NCBI GenBank assembly: GCA_047528275.1
Contig: CP180023.1
Span: 1-64,000 of the forward strand
Source: G039954875 sp047528275
GTDB taxonomy: Bacteria; Bacteroidota; Bacteroidia; Flavobacteriales; Blattabacteriaceae
Reading direction: 5' to 3'
DNA: 64,000 bases
The position numbers and the translations under genes were made by a program. Below are positions 9,490 to 20,640 of this stretch, piece by piece. A model generated the notes under the pieces. The model was not told the origin of the DNA. It searched no databases and saw only the letters and a list, made by a program, of their open reading frames with translations. The number at the start of each line of letters is the position of its first letter. The stretch's first letter is position 1.

Positions 9490-10100
9490 TATCAAGAGTT
9501 AATAAATAAGACAGAATATTCAACCTCGTATACAGGTTACTTCATCTTCATGAAGAACGTATTATCTAAATTAGATCATGCCTCTTGGGGTGACTATACA
9601 CTCTATATCAGTCTGATTGTAGAAGTAATCATCTTTTTGACTCATCCTTTGACACACCGGATAACAACTACACCGAATTCATCGAAAATACCCCTTTATA
9701 CCCATCCAAGATCCTTAATAACTAAACCTTAGTATAAAATATTACAAAAGACATCCATAGATTTCAATTTATCCAAACGACTCCGAACAGGGGATCAAGA
9801 AAACTTAGGAAAACCGCAGAGACACTCAGAAAAAGCATCAAGGACATACTCTCGAGCAAAAATTAATAAACCCAACTCTTTTAGAAGCAGCTCAAGATCT
9901 GAGAACGATCAACACTGCTCACAAAAAAAACAATCCGAGCTCATCCAAAAACAACTCGAACTCAACAAAGATATACTCGATTAATTGATCCAAACCATCA
10001 AAGACGTCAAGCAATTCAATACACAAATTATATATCCTATTCAACAAGATGGCTAGACTTAATAAGGTTTATAGCGGCATGCTGTCGGCAATGAACAACA
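9490..10100 (+). pseudogene. gldL: Gliding/type IX secretion motor protein GldL, decayed
   Basis: GldL is the inner-membrane proton-channel partner of GldM in the type IX secretion motor. The remnant shows the membrane segment YTLYISLIVEVIIFLTHPL (about 9596-9650). In a shifted frame follows DNNYTEFIENTPLYP (about 9660), which matches the post-membrane segment. Charged coiled-coil debris comes next (LIQKQLELNKDIL near 9950), then the C-terminal family block LNKVYSGMLSAMNNKP at about 10058. Stops and frameshifts interrupt the gene between these blocks. Order and spacing match a functional gldK-L-M-N operon. Confidence 0.82.
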
Positions 10101-11632
10101 AACCAGCCTATTATTTCCCAAGAAATATCTCAAAAAAGGCTTCTTCCCTGCAAAAGATGATCAACCTGATTTATCTAATCTTCATCACTATGATGATGAT
10201 GAATCTCAATCGTGAGGTATTAAGGGCCTTTCACAATACCAACGAAACCCTAAAGCTCAGAGCACATCTAGTGGACGACAACAACCAACTCTTCTAAGAA
10301 GACTACCACCAGAAAGCAGAAAAAGACTCTGAAAAATACCAAACCGTCTACGAGCAATCTCTACAAGTCAAGCAACGAAGAAATCAAATATTCAAGCTGC
10401 TCAAAATCCTTTAAATCATGAAATCTCTTTAATAAATGAACAAACTCTTCTTCAAGAATGAAAGACCCAACGAAAAAGTTAAAAAATTCAAGCGATCACT
10501 CGACGAATTCAGAAATTTGATGATCTCCGTATCCAAATCAACCAACAGAAAAGAACATATCAAAAAACTCTTCTCCACCGATCCAATCAAAAAAAAATGG
10601 ATCCAATCCCAATTCCTAGATCAACCTTTGATCGCCTCGATCATCAACCTATCAAAAATCCAGGCCGATATACATAATAAAGAGTCCAAGACCATCAGTG
10701 TCATACTCTCAGGAAAACTAGAAGAAGGGATTGCTATAAATAAATTCGAAACACTGGTATATAGACCAAAAATGCTCATGCGTGACGAAAATATCGAAAC
10801 CAAAATCGTGCTAGCTTCCGACAATAGTTCACTGGAAGCTTATTAAATAGCCAACTACCAAGAGATCAAGATGAAAAAAAGCCAAGCCCTCATACGAATG
10901 AATACCTCTAGCCTAAACGAAAAACTCAATGGCCAATGGCTATATAAATTCTCAGCAACAAAAAAAGGCAAGAAAAGACCTATCCCTTCTCGTACACTTA
11001 TCTCATCATCAGCGAACAAAACGATCGTAGACTAGAGAACAAGATCTATGAGGAAAACCTTAGACGTATCATTTTATCGAAAAGATGAATGTAGTTTATC
11101 GAAGTGTAGATAACCCCATCATCACCTCAATTACCTGACTATCAACCTAATGTATATCCTCTCATTGCAACCAGCAGGCGATTATCCAAACAGACCACGG
11201 AAGATGGATCTATAGTCCGGAGAAAGATGCTACGATAGAATTCAGCCTAAACGAAAAGATCACCCATGGAGAGACAATCTTATAAAAAATGAGCTTCCAT
11301 ATCAAAGACCTTCGACCCCCATAAGGTATCACGTGCGTGAGGAGAGCAAACCCAAGATGTATACCAGATCATTACCCAAAACCACCATCCAGGAATTTGA
11401 ATTCTAAGTGAGTATCATCGTAAGCAGCTTTATAATCAAAATCTCTAGACAAGCCAGTATCCTCTACCAAGGCAACAAACAATTAATACCCAAGCACGAT
11501 CAGCCACATTAGACAAGGTACGTTCAGGCACCATCATAACCATCGGTAACATCAATACATAGCTGGCTAACGAAAATGTCCACCTGAAAAAAAATATCCC
11601 TCATAGGGGTTTATATCAATAACTAAAATCTC
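10100..11632 (+). pseudogene. gldM: Gliding/type IX secretion motor protein GldM, decayed
   Basis: GldM is the periplasm-spanning shaft protein that forms the rotary motor with GldL. The N-terminal family block QKMINLIYLIFITMMMMNLN (about 10157-10215) contains the single membrane helix, followed by REVLRAFHNTNE. The stop at 10295 is followed by debris, then an open stretch 10436-10846 with the periplasmic block QPLIASIINLSKIQADIHNKE and a SGKLEEGIAINKFETLV segment like the first periplasmic domain. Beyond 10850 the matches are weak and interrupted. About 510 codons' worth of DNA lies before gldN, which agrees with the usual GldM length. Confidence 0.8.
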
Positions 11633-11639
11633 TATCACC

Positions 11640-12334
11640 ATGACAACGAAACATCTCCTTCTAGCCTGACTATTACTGATCTCCTACATTAGTCAGGCAC
11701 AAGACATCCTGTTTGTAAAATTCCCAGAGATCTATAGAAAATCCATCAAAGAAAGTGAAATTAAAAGTATGTGGTACATGGATCGATATGCTGGAGAAAT
11801 GCGGTATCGCCTATTGACCATCATCGTAATGGGACAAGAAATTTACCATCTCAATAAAAATCGAGAAAATCTTCAATACATAGACATATTTTGGATCTGG
11901 TATCCCGATACAAGGAAAATTACACCAATTAAAGATCTAAGCCAGCGATAATGCCTTCTCTAAGGTATCCTTCGATGACCTGTTCAACGTACGCCAATTC
12001 AACTTCAGAGATTTATAAAGAAAGCAATCTCTACGACAATCAAGCCAGCGAAGACTACATCCCCGAAGACGCCCAAGGACAAATAAACGAGAGTAAACAT
12101 ATCAAAGAAAAAAATCAGGCAAAAAGAAGAGGATATATAGAAGCCTTTTATAATTCCATATCAGATGGGCTATTGAAAAGCCCTTTACGCCCCATGAAAA
12201 TGCTCCCTTACTCACTCATCTCCTGGGTCAAAATGGGGCCAAAAAACATCCACATTGAGGAGATAACACCTCCCACCACCCAAGAGTTTATATCCTTCTG
12301 CTTAAATTTGATCCTTCATCCAATCCCCCTATGA
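11640..12334 (+). pseudogene. gldN: Gliding/type IX secretion protein GldN, decayed
   Basis: GldN (PorN) forms the periplasmic ring with GldK. The remnant starts at ATG 11640 with a signal-like sequence ending in SQAQD, interrupted by a stop. Next come WYMDRYAGEMRYRLL (about 11775), similar to the RIWRVIDMREK block, then SFDDLFNVRQFNFRDL (about 11970). After a shift, IYKESNLYDNQASEDY (about 12015) matches the conserved segment near the C-terminus. The last open piece (11951-12334) overlaps the dnaG start by 4 bases. Stops and frameshifts exclude a full-length product. Confidence 0.8.
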
Positions 12335-14262
12335 TTTCAAGAGAAACCATCGATCAAATATTCAACAATGCCCGAGTAGAGGAGGTCATAGGAGACTTCA
12401 TGCAATTGAAAAAAAGTGGGAGCAATTACAAAGGGCTTAGCCCATTCTCCAACGAGCGTACGCCCTCCCTCATGGTCTCCCCAGCCAAACAGATCTGGAA
12501 AGACTTCAGTTCAGGAAAAGGGGGTAATGTCGTTAGTTTCCTCATCGAACACGAACACTTCACCTATCCAGAGGCGCTGCGTTGGCTAGCCAAGAAATAT
12601 CACATCAAAATCCAAGAAGACCACAAACCATCTGAAGAGGAATCCAAAGCCGCCAACAAAAAAGAAACCATCTACATCGTTCAGGACTTTGCCAAACGTT
12701 TTTTTATCGAGCAATTGCAAGAGAGCGAAGAAGGCCGTACTACCGGACTGAGCTACTTCAAAGAGCGAGGTTTTAGAGATGAAACGATCGGAAAGTTTGA
12801 GTTAGGCTATGCCCCCGAAGTTTGGAATACACTGACCAACGTCGCCCTAAAAAAAGGCTTTAAGATCGATTATTTAGAAAAATCTGGCTTGACCATTATC
12901 AAAGAAGGGAAACAATCGGACCGTTTCCGCGGACGTGTAATCTTCCCCATACACAGCTTCTCAGGCCGTGTACTCGGATTTGGTGGTCGGACACTCAAGA
13001 CAGTACCCAATGTAGCCAAATATCTCAATTCACCCGAAAGCGATATTTATCACAAGAGCCAAATTCTCTACGGTCTTTATCAAGCCAAGCAGGCCATATT
13101 GAAAGAAAATCTCTGCTATCTGGTTGAAGGATATACCGATGTGATCTCCCTATACCAAGCTGGGGTACAAAATGTCGTAGCATCCTCCGGAACAGCACTT
13201 ACCCCTGACCAAATCCGCCTGATCAAACGACTCACACCTAACGTCACCCTACTCTACGACGGAGATGCTTCCGGTATCAAAGCCTCATTGCGCAACATCG
13301 ATCTAATCCTCGAACAGGAGATGAACGTACGCATCTTACTCTTCCCCGACGGCGAAGATCCTGACTCTTTTGCACGAAGATATCCTTCAATCGAACTGAT
13401 CGCATTCATACGAGGCAATAGCCAAGACTTTATCCACTTCAAGACACAACTGCTACTAGAAGATGCACAAAACGACCCGATCAAAAAGGCAAGAGTCATC
13501 CGTAATATCATCGAAAGTATTGCTAAGATCCCCAGCAGCATTCGTCGAGAGGTCTATGTGCAAGAGACCGCTAGAGTGTTACAGATTAGTGAGCGTGTCC
13601 TTTTCAACGAATTGGACCACATTAATAGGAAAACTCACGAAGAGGCCAGGAAAAAAAATAAAAGAAAAGTCGAACGGAAGATCCTCGAACCCGTCCTGGA
13701 TATAACGAAAACGATAGACCCATTGCTCATCGTCGAAGAGGAACTCATCCAACTCATCTTAGCATATGGCGACACAACAGTGCGCCTAGAAGATACCATC
13801 TCTCCTATCAAAAAGACCTATGAAACCACCATCATCGAAGAAATCTTACACCAATTTGAAGTAGACCACTTGAGCTTTTCACTGGATTTCTATCAAAAAA
13901 TCTTCGATCAGGTGCGAGAAGGCTTTCAACAAGGTGAACTCCGATCTAGAACATTTTTTATAAAATTGTTTGATGAGAAGATCAACCAAACGCTCTCTTC
14001 ACTACTGACTGAACGCTATCAATTGGCACAGTGGGATAAGAAAAACATCCACGTCACCCCAAAAGAACAAAAATTGGACGAACATCTCACCGAGGCTTTA
14101 CTACGCTACAAATCTCATTATCTCTCTAAGTTGATCCAAGACACCATGGAAAATCTTAAAGGACAAAACCCCATGGAAAATAACGTCAAAACTCGGGGAA
14201 AGATCATGCGATTAACCGAACTAAAAAACCAGATCAATAAAAAACTCCATCGTTATGTCTGA
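12331..14262 (+). CDS. dnaG: DNA primase DnaG
   Basis: DnaG makes the RNA primers for DNA replication. The 643-residue protein has the N-terminal zinc-ribbon domain region in the form YKGLSPFSNERTPSLMVSP and KDFSSGKGGN, where most primases have CPFHNEKTPSF and CFGCG. The zinc-ligand cysteines and histidine are thus replaced by serines. I recall the same form in other Cytophagales, so this looks like a lineage trait. The Toprim catalytic core is intact: YLVEGYTDVISLYQAG near residue 262, VASSGTAL, and LLYDGDASG near residue 307 followed by DGEDPDSF. The C-terminal helicase-binding region is present. It follows dead gldN with a 4-base overlap, so transcription may run through the dead operon. 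Confidence 0.95.
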   Translation: MISRETIDQIFNNARVEEVIGDFMQLKKSGSNYKGLSPFSNERTPSLMVSPAKQIWKDFSSGKGGNVVSFLIEHEHFTYPEALRWLAKKYHIKIQEDHKPSEEESKAANKKETIYIVQDFAKRFFIEQLQESEEGRTTGLSYFKERGFRDETIGKFELGYAPEVWNTLTNVALKKGFKIDYLEKSGLTIIKEGKQSDRFRGRVIFPIHSFSGRVLGFGGRTLKTVPNVAKYLNSPESDIYHKSQILYGLYQAKQAILKENLCYLVEGYTDVISLYQAGVQNVVASSGTALTPDQIRLIKRLTPNVTLLYDGDASGIKASLRNIDLILEQEMNVRILLFPDGEDPDSFARRYPSIELIAFIRGNSQDFIHFKTQLLLEDAQNDPIKKARVIRNIIESIAKIPSSIRREVYVQETARVLQISERVLFNELDHINRKTHEEARKKNKRKVERKILEPVLDITKTIDPLLIVEEELIQLILAYGDTTVRLEDTISPIKKTYETTIIEEILHQFEVDHLSFSLDFYQKIFDQVREGFQQGELRSRTFFIKLFDEKINQTLSSLLTERYQLAQWDKKNIHVTPKEQKLDEHLTEALLRYKSHYLSKLIQDTMENLKGQNPMENNVKTRGKIMRLTELKNQINKKLHRYV

Positions 14263-14264
14263 GG

Positions 14265-15390
14265 GATCCATAGACTCAGACATCACTTTACACCTTAAGG
14301 ATCAAACACTCGGAGGATTTCTACCGTTCGACCGATAAATCGACTGTAATGAAGCATCTTCTCATCTAAAGCTCCATCCTGGACCTTATCCAACGGAACA
14401 AATGAACGGATCTCCATAATAGATTTATCTTTTTGCACTGTACACTTCCACATACTGACGATCTTATCGTCGATCAAAATCGAAGGATTGAATAATCCAT
14501 GACTGAAATTGATTTTCTTATCATAGTCAGGCGCAAGAAAAGTTATCCTTATAGCCCAATAGATATTCATTAAAAAAAGACGATAGATAGATTTTCATCC
14601 AAACGGTTTTCCGATAAAAAGCCTCTTAAGGTATTCAATAGATCTATCCCTAATGAGACTTACCTATACAAACGATCTCCCACCAATGCAATACCCCGTT
14701 GCGCTCCAAGACCAGAAGCCACACGACCACAACACATAATCCTGTAAGCCCCGCTGGCCAGTGACTTGTAAAATAACGCAAGGTCAACTCAAAAAAGGCC
14801 TCATCTCGCTCCTTTTACTCAATCTTCTGGACCCATTCATAAAACAACATATAGGTATTCTTCTTGTCACGAAAAGGCCTTAAGCAAATCTGCTACTCTA
14901 AAACTTCCCTGTGAAAAATCGTATAAATCCGATTACACCTCATATGGATGTCTACCGCCTCCAAAGCATCGGACAATTTCTTACGTAAAAACTAACACTC
15001 TCCCTGCAAAGACGCCTCAATGAAGGGAAAAAAAATTAGAAAGGACCGATTGATCCAATCCCATCTTCGGATAGTTCAAAGAAAAACGGAAAATTACACT
15101 TGGAACGATCAAAGAAAGCACCCAGCAGATATCTACCTTATGAAGCAAATGAAGTGTACTCCTGAATGCCCAGGTACGTATGACAATCTCATTACCCACG
15201 GACTTCTAACCGCTAGACCATCAATATCTGGCAAGACGCATCCCTTCTACAACCTCACTCCAGGATATTCCTAGCCCCCTGTACCACACCGAGATGAGAT
15301 ACCACTGTACCGACATCTTTCATACGGCTTCCTTCAAACCCATGATGACGCAACCTTCTCTCAACGATATTTCTATTGTCCATAGCAAAA
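14265..15390 (-). pseudogene. Winged-helix DNA-binding (HTH_42/AlkX-type) protein, decayed
   Basis: Read on the minus strand, pieces match the HTH_42 family, to which DNA glycosylase-like AlkX/YcaQ proteins belong. VGTVVSHLGVVQGARNILE lies at about 15335-15275, and IVIRTWAFRSTLHLLHKVDICW at about 15190-15120 (family form: VRTWPMRGTLHLV). KMGLDQSVL follows, and near the C-terminus GLFNPSILIDDKIVSMWK at about 14500, with HYSRFIGRTVEI at about 14330. Stops and frameshifts separate them. The last 91 codons are still open (14570-14295). Members unhook DNA lesions or have unknown roles, so this would be another lost DNA-repair-like gene. Confidence 0.7.
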
Positions 15391-15540
15391 TATGAAGGCT
15401 TATCCACACACAAAGAGTAAAAAAAAACAGAAACGGCAAGTCTACACAGAAATTTATTCGGAATTATTCAAAATTCATAGAATTTTTTTATGTGGATTAA
15501 TTTATGTAAATTGACACTATGTGTTTCCAAACAGTCGTAA

Positions 15541-17860
15541 TGAAGCAGTTTTTACCCGATTTATTATTACATGACCTTTTTGCATCTTTACCCAAGAGCA
15601 GCACCTCTCTGGGGAAGGTCACTGATGAGTAAGACAAACCTTTGGAAGGGGCTTATATAGCCCTTACATAAAGCCGCTACTGAAGAACCAACCCTGGTAA
15701 AAAACACACAGACCGAAAGTATAGGATATTTTAAACTCTAAGCACCTACAGTGGACTATGTGCTACAACTTCGCTTATTCCAAGAAAAAAAACGAGCAAT
15801 TTTTATCATTGGAAAAAGATAGAGAACTCGGTACAATCCACCTCAAAACCATAGCCTTAGAATAGGTTAGCGTAGTGGGAAAGAAAAAACAAATCTTCAA
15901 AATAAAAACCAACCACCTAATGTACAATATTCTCGAGATCCCTGCCAACCAGGGACAGAACACTTGGGAAGCTTTATCGGTTATACCGGATGTAGCGGAA
16001 AACAACGCCAAATTCAGCATCTCGATCATAGGCAAAAACACCGTGACTATCTACATCAAGGACTAAATCCTGCACATGGAAGGCGAGTAAGTCAAAACCT
16101 ATCTAAGCTCTCTACCCATCACACATATCAAAAAGATCAATTTTATCCATCAATTCTACAGCCCGATACAGGGCTGAAGTCAACTTATGCATACTTCTCA
16201 TCATAATCAAAGCCACCTGTCGACCCGGCTAGTACAGTAATCTGCAAATTTTTTATGAGTAAATCACTCACGGTAGAGGTATAAACGGGATCATACTTAA
16301 CTATAAAAACTCCTATTGAGAGATATTTTCTACACAAAATGAGCTAGTAAATCATAATAAAATCAATAGATGCAATTCTTTGAACACCGCTCTGAAGAGA
16401 GATGGTTGAGAAAATAGATCTATCACCTACGTCTACCGATTGAACGCTGCATACAAGATCAACGCCAATCATGGCTAGGAATCAGATACAAAAGAAATCT
16501 TTTGTTGTCGATAACCAAGATCGTTTATACACCCCCGGGAGGAAGGATTGGATAAAACCTGTTTTATAGATTTCCTCTCAAAGACTCATCTTTAGAAAAA
16601 TCTTTGGAACCTCTATTAGGATAGGAAGATCGATAAGTATCAAAAATTCAATGTCAATATAAACTTCCTTTCTAGCAGTAGACAAAGAGTAGAAATCTTA
16701 GATAATTGATTTATAGATAGAACTAGATCTGAATTCAATCGCAAGAAGAATAAAAACACCGAAAAGCAAAACATTGATTTACAATCCATCAGCACAGATT
16801 ACACATTAGAAGCCAAATTTACCCGCACCGCCCGATAAAGCAATTTCCAATACACTATAAATAAATAAATCGATCCCTCTAAAAGCAATATCTTCTATTA
16901 CAACGAAAATATCGGGGCTCTCTACCTCAACTCCAACAAAAAGCTGGAAAACAGGGAGTTTTAGTTCGGACTTAGAGGTGATTTTACCCTGGTAAACACC
17001 TAGTCTAGAGAGATAAATCAAAAGATCCAGTATGACTATTTCCCGCTCTTCCCTACGGTTTATATCACCTATACGTTCTTTAAAAGGAATCATTTTTTCT
17101 CAACTATGGACGGAGGATTCAACATCCATTTTATAATAACCTAAATCCATTCCGTTGGAATATCTATCCAAAATACTATTTTGTAAGCAATCCAGATCTC
17201 AGAGCAGCCTTTATCCAAAATCTTGAGTTAAATTATTTTTATAACCGATGGTTAGCCCATAAGCCTATATTACAAACTAACCACTAGCACTATCCATAAA
17301 TCTTTACATAGATGATACCAAAGAAAAGTCCTTCATCCTATCTCAAAACATCGATACAAACACATCCTATGAACTGAATATCTATACCAACTTCAAGATC
17401 CTCAAATTTTAGGAAGTCAATGCCCAAGCCTCAGTTTATCAAACACAATTCAAAGCCCAATATTGCAAGAAAAAAGTTGACTAAAGGCAATGGAGTAGAA
17501 ATTTTCGAATCAAAAATAGTTGGATGCTCAATACCCAAAATAGCCTCTTCTTTGGATTGAATTTTTACTATCGATTTCCTGTAGTATTAGGTTTTATTAC
17601 TTTAGAATGATAAAAAAAAATATAGTATTAATTTTCAAGTAGATACTTTATAATAATAATCCAGATCCTACGACCTTTTGAAGAGCGTATGATCCATAGG
17701 AAAAGACCCTTATACCAGGACACAATACAACTACTAATATAACTACGGAAGTTTGGTAATCACAATAATCTACAGATTTTGGAGCGACAAAAACAAATTG
17801 AAGTAAAGGGTCTCCAAAATCAAAGCAGAAGAAGACAAAGAGTGATAAAAAACTTTCTCT
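15541..17860 (+). pseudogene. Outer-membrane beta-barrel receptor with CarboxypepD_reg-like N-terminus, decayed
   Basis: The order of remnants fits the TonB-receptor-like outer-membrane beta-barrel family (PF14905 type). A carboxypeptidase-regulatory-like domain comes first (GKVTDE ... KPLEGAYIAL at about 15615-15660, then LGTIHLKTIAL at about 15830). A plug-like part follows, ALSVIPDVAENNAKFSIS and GKNTVTIYIKD at about 15975-16065, then EGE and VKTYLSSLPITHIKKINFIHQF at about 16080-16155. Scattered beta-strand-like pieces continue to about 17860, for example ELNIYTNFKILKF and VNAQASVYQTQFKAQYCKK at about 17380-17470. Stops occur every few dozen codons. Such receptors import or bind large substrates at the outer membrane. 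Confidence 0.68.
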
Positions 17861-17929
17861 TAAAAGGGTTCAATAAGGGTACAACAACCGAAAACTTTTG
17901 TCTATTTGTCCAATTTAAATCTTATCACC

Positions 17930-18127
17930 ATGCAAAACAATAGTTTTTAAAAAAAAATACTAAATGATCTCAATAAAAAACTAATTCCAACTCCTGAGCA
18001 TATAATGCGGTTGTCTGATAAAAAAATAAATATTATCAAAGGAAGAGAAAGGAAAGATAAGCTAGAGTTAAACGACTGTAATGGTTATTGTATTGGTTTT
18101 TTCAACTTGATTCTATTTAGGTATTAA
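17930..18127 (+). pseudogene. RiPP precursor peptide remnant
   Basis: One frame runs ATG 17930 to TAA 18127 (65 codons) with a single internal TAA at codon 7, inside an A-rich run. The peptide reads like a Bacteroidota natural-product precursor: a Lys/Leu-rich leader, then LSDKKINIIKGR, which resembles the LSxxEMxxIKGG leader end, then a short core with CNGYC. It lies 69 bases before the remains of a radical SAM/SPASM peptide maturase. Leader-like composition and position support the call. The nonsense codon and the GR in place of GG suggest it is dead, though a downstream start cannot be excluded. Confidence 0.5.
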
Positions 18128-18195
18128 AAATAAGAACTCTCTTCATGGAAGGGGTTTTTTAAACCCTAAAAAAAAACAAACCATCTGATTATATT

Positions 18196-19530
18196 ATGGT
18201 TACAGAAGTGCTTGATAAGGAAATAATTCAAAACCCTTTAAGAATCCTATTTTCCATCCGAACAGGAGAATCAATTCCGGTCAAAGAGATCCTTTATCAA
18301 AGGTTGTATATCTATGAATTTTTTTCAGATAGAACCATGATATCTTATCTCCTGATTGGGTTATAAATCATTGTAAATGAACAGGAATACGGATTTCAAA
18401 AGATCATCCAACGAAAACTCGTCCAACTGAAAGATACAAAAAGCTTAAGCGTAGTCATACAACCTAACGCTAACTATCAGCTGGGTTATCACTATTGCGG
18501 GCAAGGTGCACGTCAAAAGAACTGCAGACCGATGCTCTCACCCAAAAAATGGCTGACGGGATAACACACAAGTTGGAGAAAGATGAGAAACACAAAACTC
18601 TATCTGTCCAATTATATGGGAACAAACCATTGATAGCCTTCTCATCGAACTTAGAGATCAGCCAGAAACTCATCGCCTACTGTAATAGTGATCAGATCCA
18701 ATACAACGCAGATATGATCATCAAAAGTCTAATTTTCAGTCCCAAAATATTTGAGTAATTCACCCAAAATAAAATCACTGGCTATCAGATCACCATCAAT
18801 GGGCAGGGGTAGAGTCACGACCAAAAACGGATCACTAAGAATAAGGAAAAAAAATTTAATATCATCTTCAAAAACATCCTCGATGTCAATCAGACCCAAA
18901 CCTACACAGAACAGCAATATCACACATCGTACGGATCAATATTGAAAAAGAGAATGTAGAAGAGATATACCACAATTGGTAGACCTGCTGACTGAAGACG
19001 AGATATACAAAAAGTCTATGGAAATCGATTTTCGATATGTGGTGAACTGGGGTTGATAAAAAAGGCAGAGAAAACAGCATAAGCCGTGACAAGTATACCT
19101 AGAAAAGGTACATTGATAGCTCTACGCAATGCAAAAAGAATTCAAACTGCATAAGGTGCTTCCAGGTAGATCATCTGCTCCCTGTATAGTAGTCAATCCG
19201 GATGCCGAGTTCTACGATGCTTTTGGTAACATCTACCACTGTTATGAGTTTCCCTATATACCCAAGTATGAAAAGCCAGCGTACAAGATTGGGCATTTGG
19301 ACAAGGACGAAAATACTTACAATCCAAAATCCATCATCAGGGCTTGGTTTGAAAACATTCAAATCCATATCTTCGATTGCCCAAAATGCCATCTATATTT
19401 CCGTATGCAGAGAGGCTTTCCCATTCTTCAAATTCAATATAGAAAACCATCTGGTCTTGGATTATCTGATGAGCAAGAAGTACTATATAAATCAATATAT
19501 AAAATACAAAAAAAACTGATCATCAACTAA
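18196..19530 (+). pseudogene. Radical SAM/SPASM peptide maturase, decayed
   Basis: These enzymes modify ribosomally made peptides. From ATG 18196 the N-terminal region reads IQNPLRILFSIRTGESIPVK, with a stop at 18364. The radical SAM site appears as QPNANYQLGYHYCGQGAR (about 18460-18515), where the family has CxxxCxxC; the first two cysteines are now tyrosines. After a frameshift come KTLSVQLYGNKPLIAFSS (about 18595) and, after further shifts, HDQKRITKNKEKKFNIIFKN (about 18818-18880). The C-terminal SPASM region is an open piece from 19129: CIVVNPDAEFYDAFGNIYHC, IGHL and DCPKCHLY, followed by a frameshift near 19410. Two cluster cysteines lost by substitution and several shifts make it non-functional. 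Confidence 0.75.
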
Positions 19531-20640
19531 TATTATAAAATAAATCACTGAAATCACAACCAAGCTCGATCAGCTGTTGAAGTATGTCCTCGAATAGTCT
19601 AAAAGGTTTTAGAGAGAACGTATCTTTCATATCATCACGACCTATTGCAGCAAAGAGGTAGCCCTACCAGAACACCTCGATATGATCTTTCACTTCCGGT
19701 TCTATCAGAAGTACCTGACTTATATGAAATAGCACAATCGGACCAACGTAGATCAGTGGCTGTGTCCCATATCAAAAAAAAACTGCAATTGAAAAGTCAA
19801 GCAGTCTTGTTAGGAATGGCAGTACTCTACTATCGATATTAACCTACAAAGACTATCTAGAGAAAGACTACGATCAAGCTGCCGAAAATATTGAGCAGAG
19901 CCTCCAAGAGTTCAACAATCTGATAGAGTACGGTTTTGAGTAAGTCATCTTAGCCAAGATGAAGAAAAATCTCAATCACATGAAAATATACATCACCCGA
20001 GGTAGAAGGATCCGTCCATCGATCTAACCTTCGAGATCCTGAGATTTATCCACATAGGCGAAGCAAACGCTACCTTCCAAAAAATCCGTCTAGAGCAATT
20101 GCTCGAAGGGCAGGAAGAAGTATGGTACTCCAATACTGATCCATTATACCGAGGCAATCCTGATTAAATTCTTAACTTACTTCCAAAAAAGAGGCAGGAT
20201 TGGAAAATCTATTATGGTATACCCTCTTCGAAAAATCTCTTCAAAAATCGACTGATCAACTCAAGGACCATTAGGTACTTTTCTGTATTGTCATTGCAAC
20301 GATCCGGAATCCGCCACTATATTATTTCTAAATCTATCCTATATCTTCCACTAATCGTATTTTTTACTGTAATATCTCGTCATGTAAGGGATTAAAAAGA
20401 TATTCGACCTATTTGATTCATCCAATAATCCTACGCTTGACATGCTAATATAGGTAGGCCTTTTCCGAAAATAGAAAAATCCAATGTTTGATAATCCTGC
20501 CAATCAATATGGCTTCATCCTAAAAATTCAAGTCTAGACTTAATCGCCTTCTACCGCTTACTATGAGACGAAACTACTCCTGCAAATTTCCCTTTACAAA
20601 AGCCATCAAAAAATCCATATATCATTTTGTACACTGAAAT
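19531..20640 (+). other. Unrecognised coding debris
   Basis: The composition looks like former coding sequence on the + strand. It keeps fragments such as ERIFHIITTYCSKEVALPEH (about 19615-19675), DQWLCPISKKN (about 19750) and EFNNLIEYGFE followed by LAKMKKNLNHMKIYI (about 19905-19995). Stops are frequent in every frame. I do not recognise the family. Position directly behind the radical SAM maturase would fit a further gene of the same peptide cluster, such as a peptidase or exporter, but nothing in the motifs shows this. Confidence 0.35.

Noticed and set aside
15405..15560. Possible replication origin: a perfect DnaA-box-like TTATCCACA at 15406 in an AT-rich stretch, with a weaker one (TTAATCCACA on the other strand) near 15495
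   Set aside because: Only one perfect box and one weak match; other single TTATCCACA copies occur at about 20046 and 58550, so there is no cluster, and no dnaA or other origin-linked gene is near.
19900..20000. M16-peptidase-like feel of the debris (LIEYGFE ... LAKMKKNLNHM)
   Set aside because: The neighbouring fragments do not fit M16 blocks and no zinc motif is seen, so the family call was dropped.
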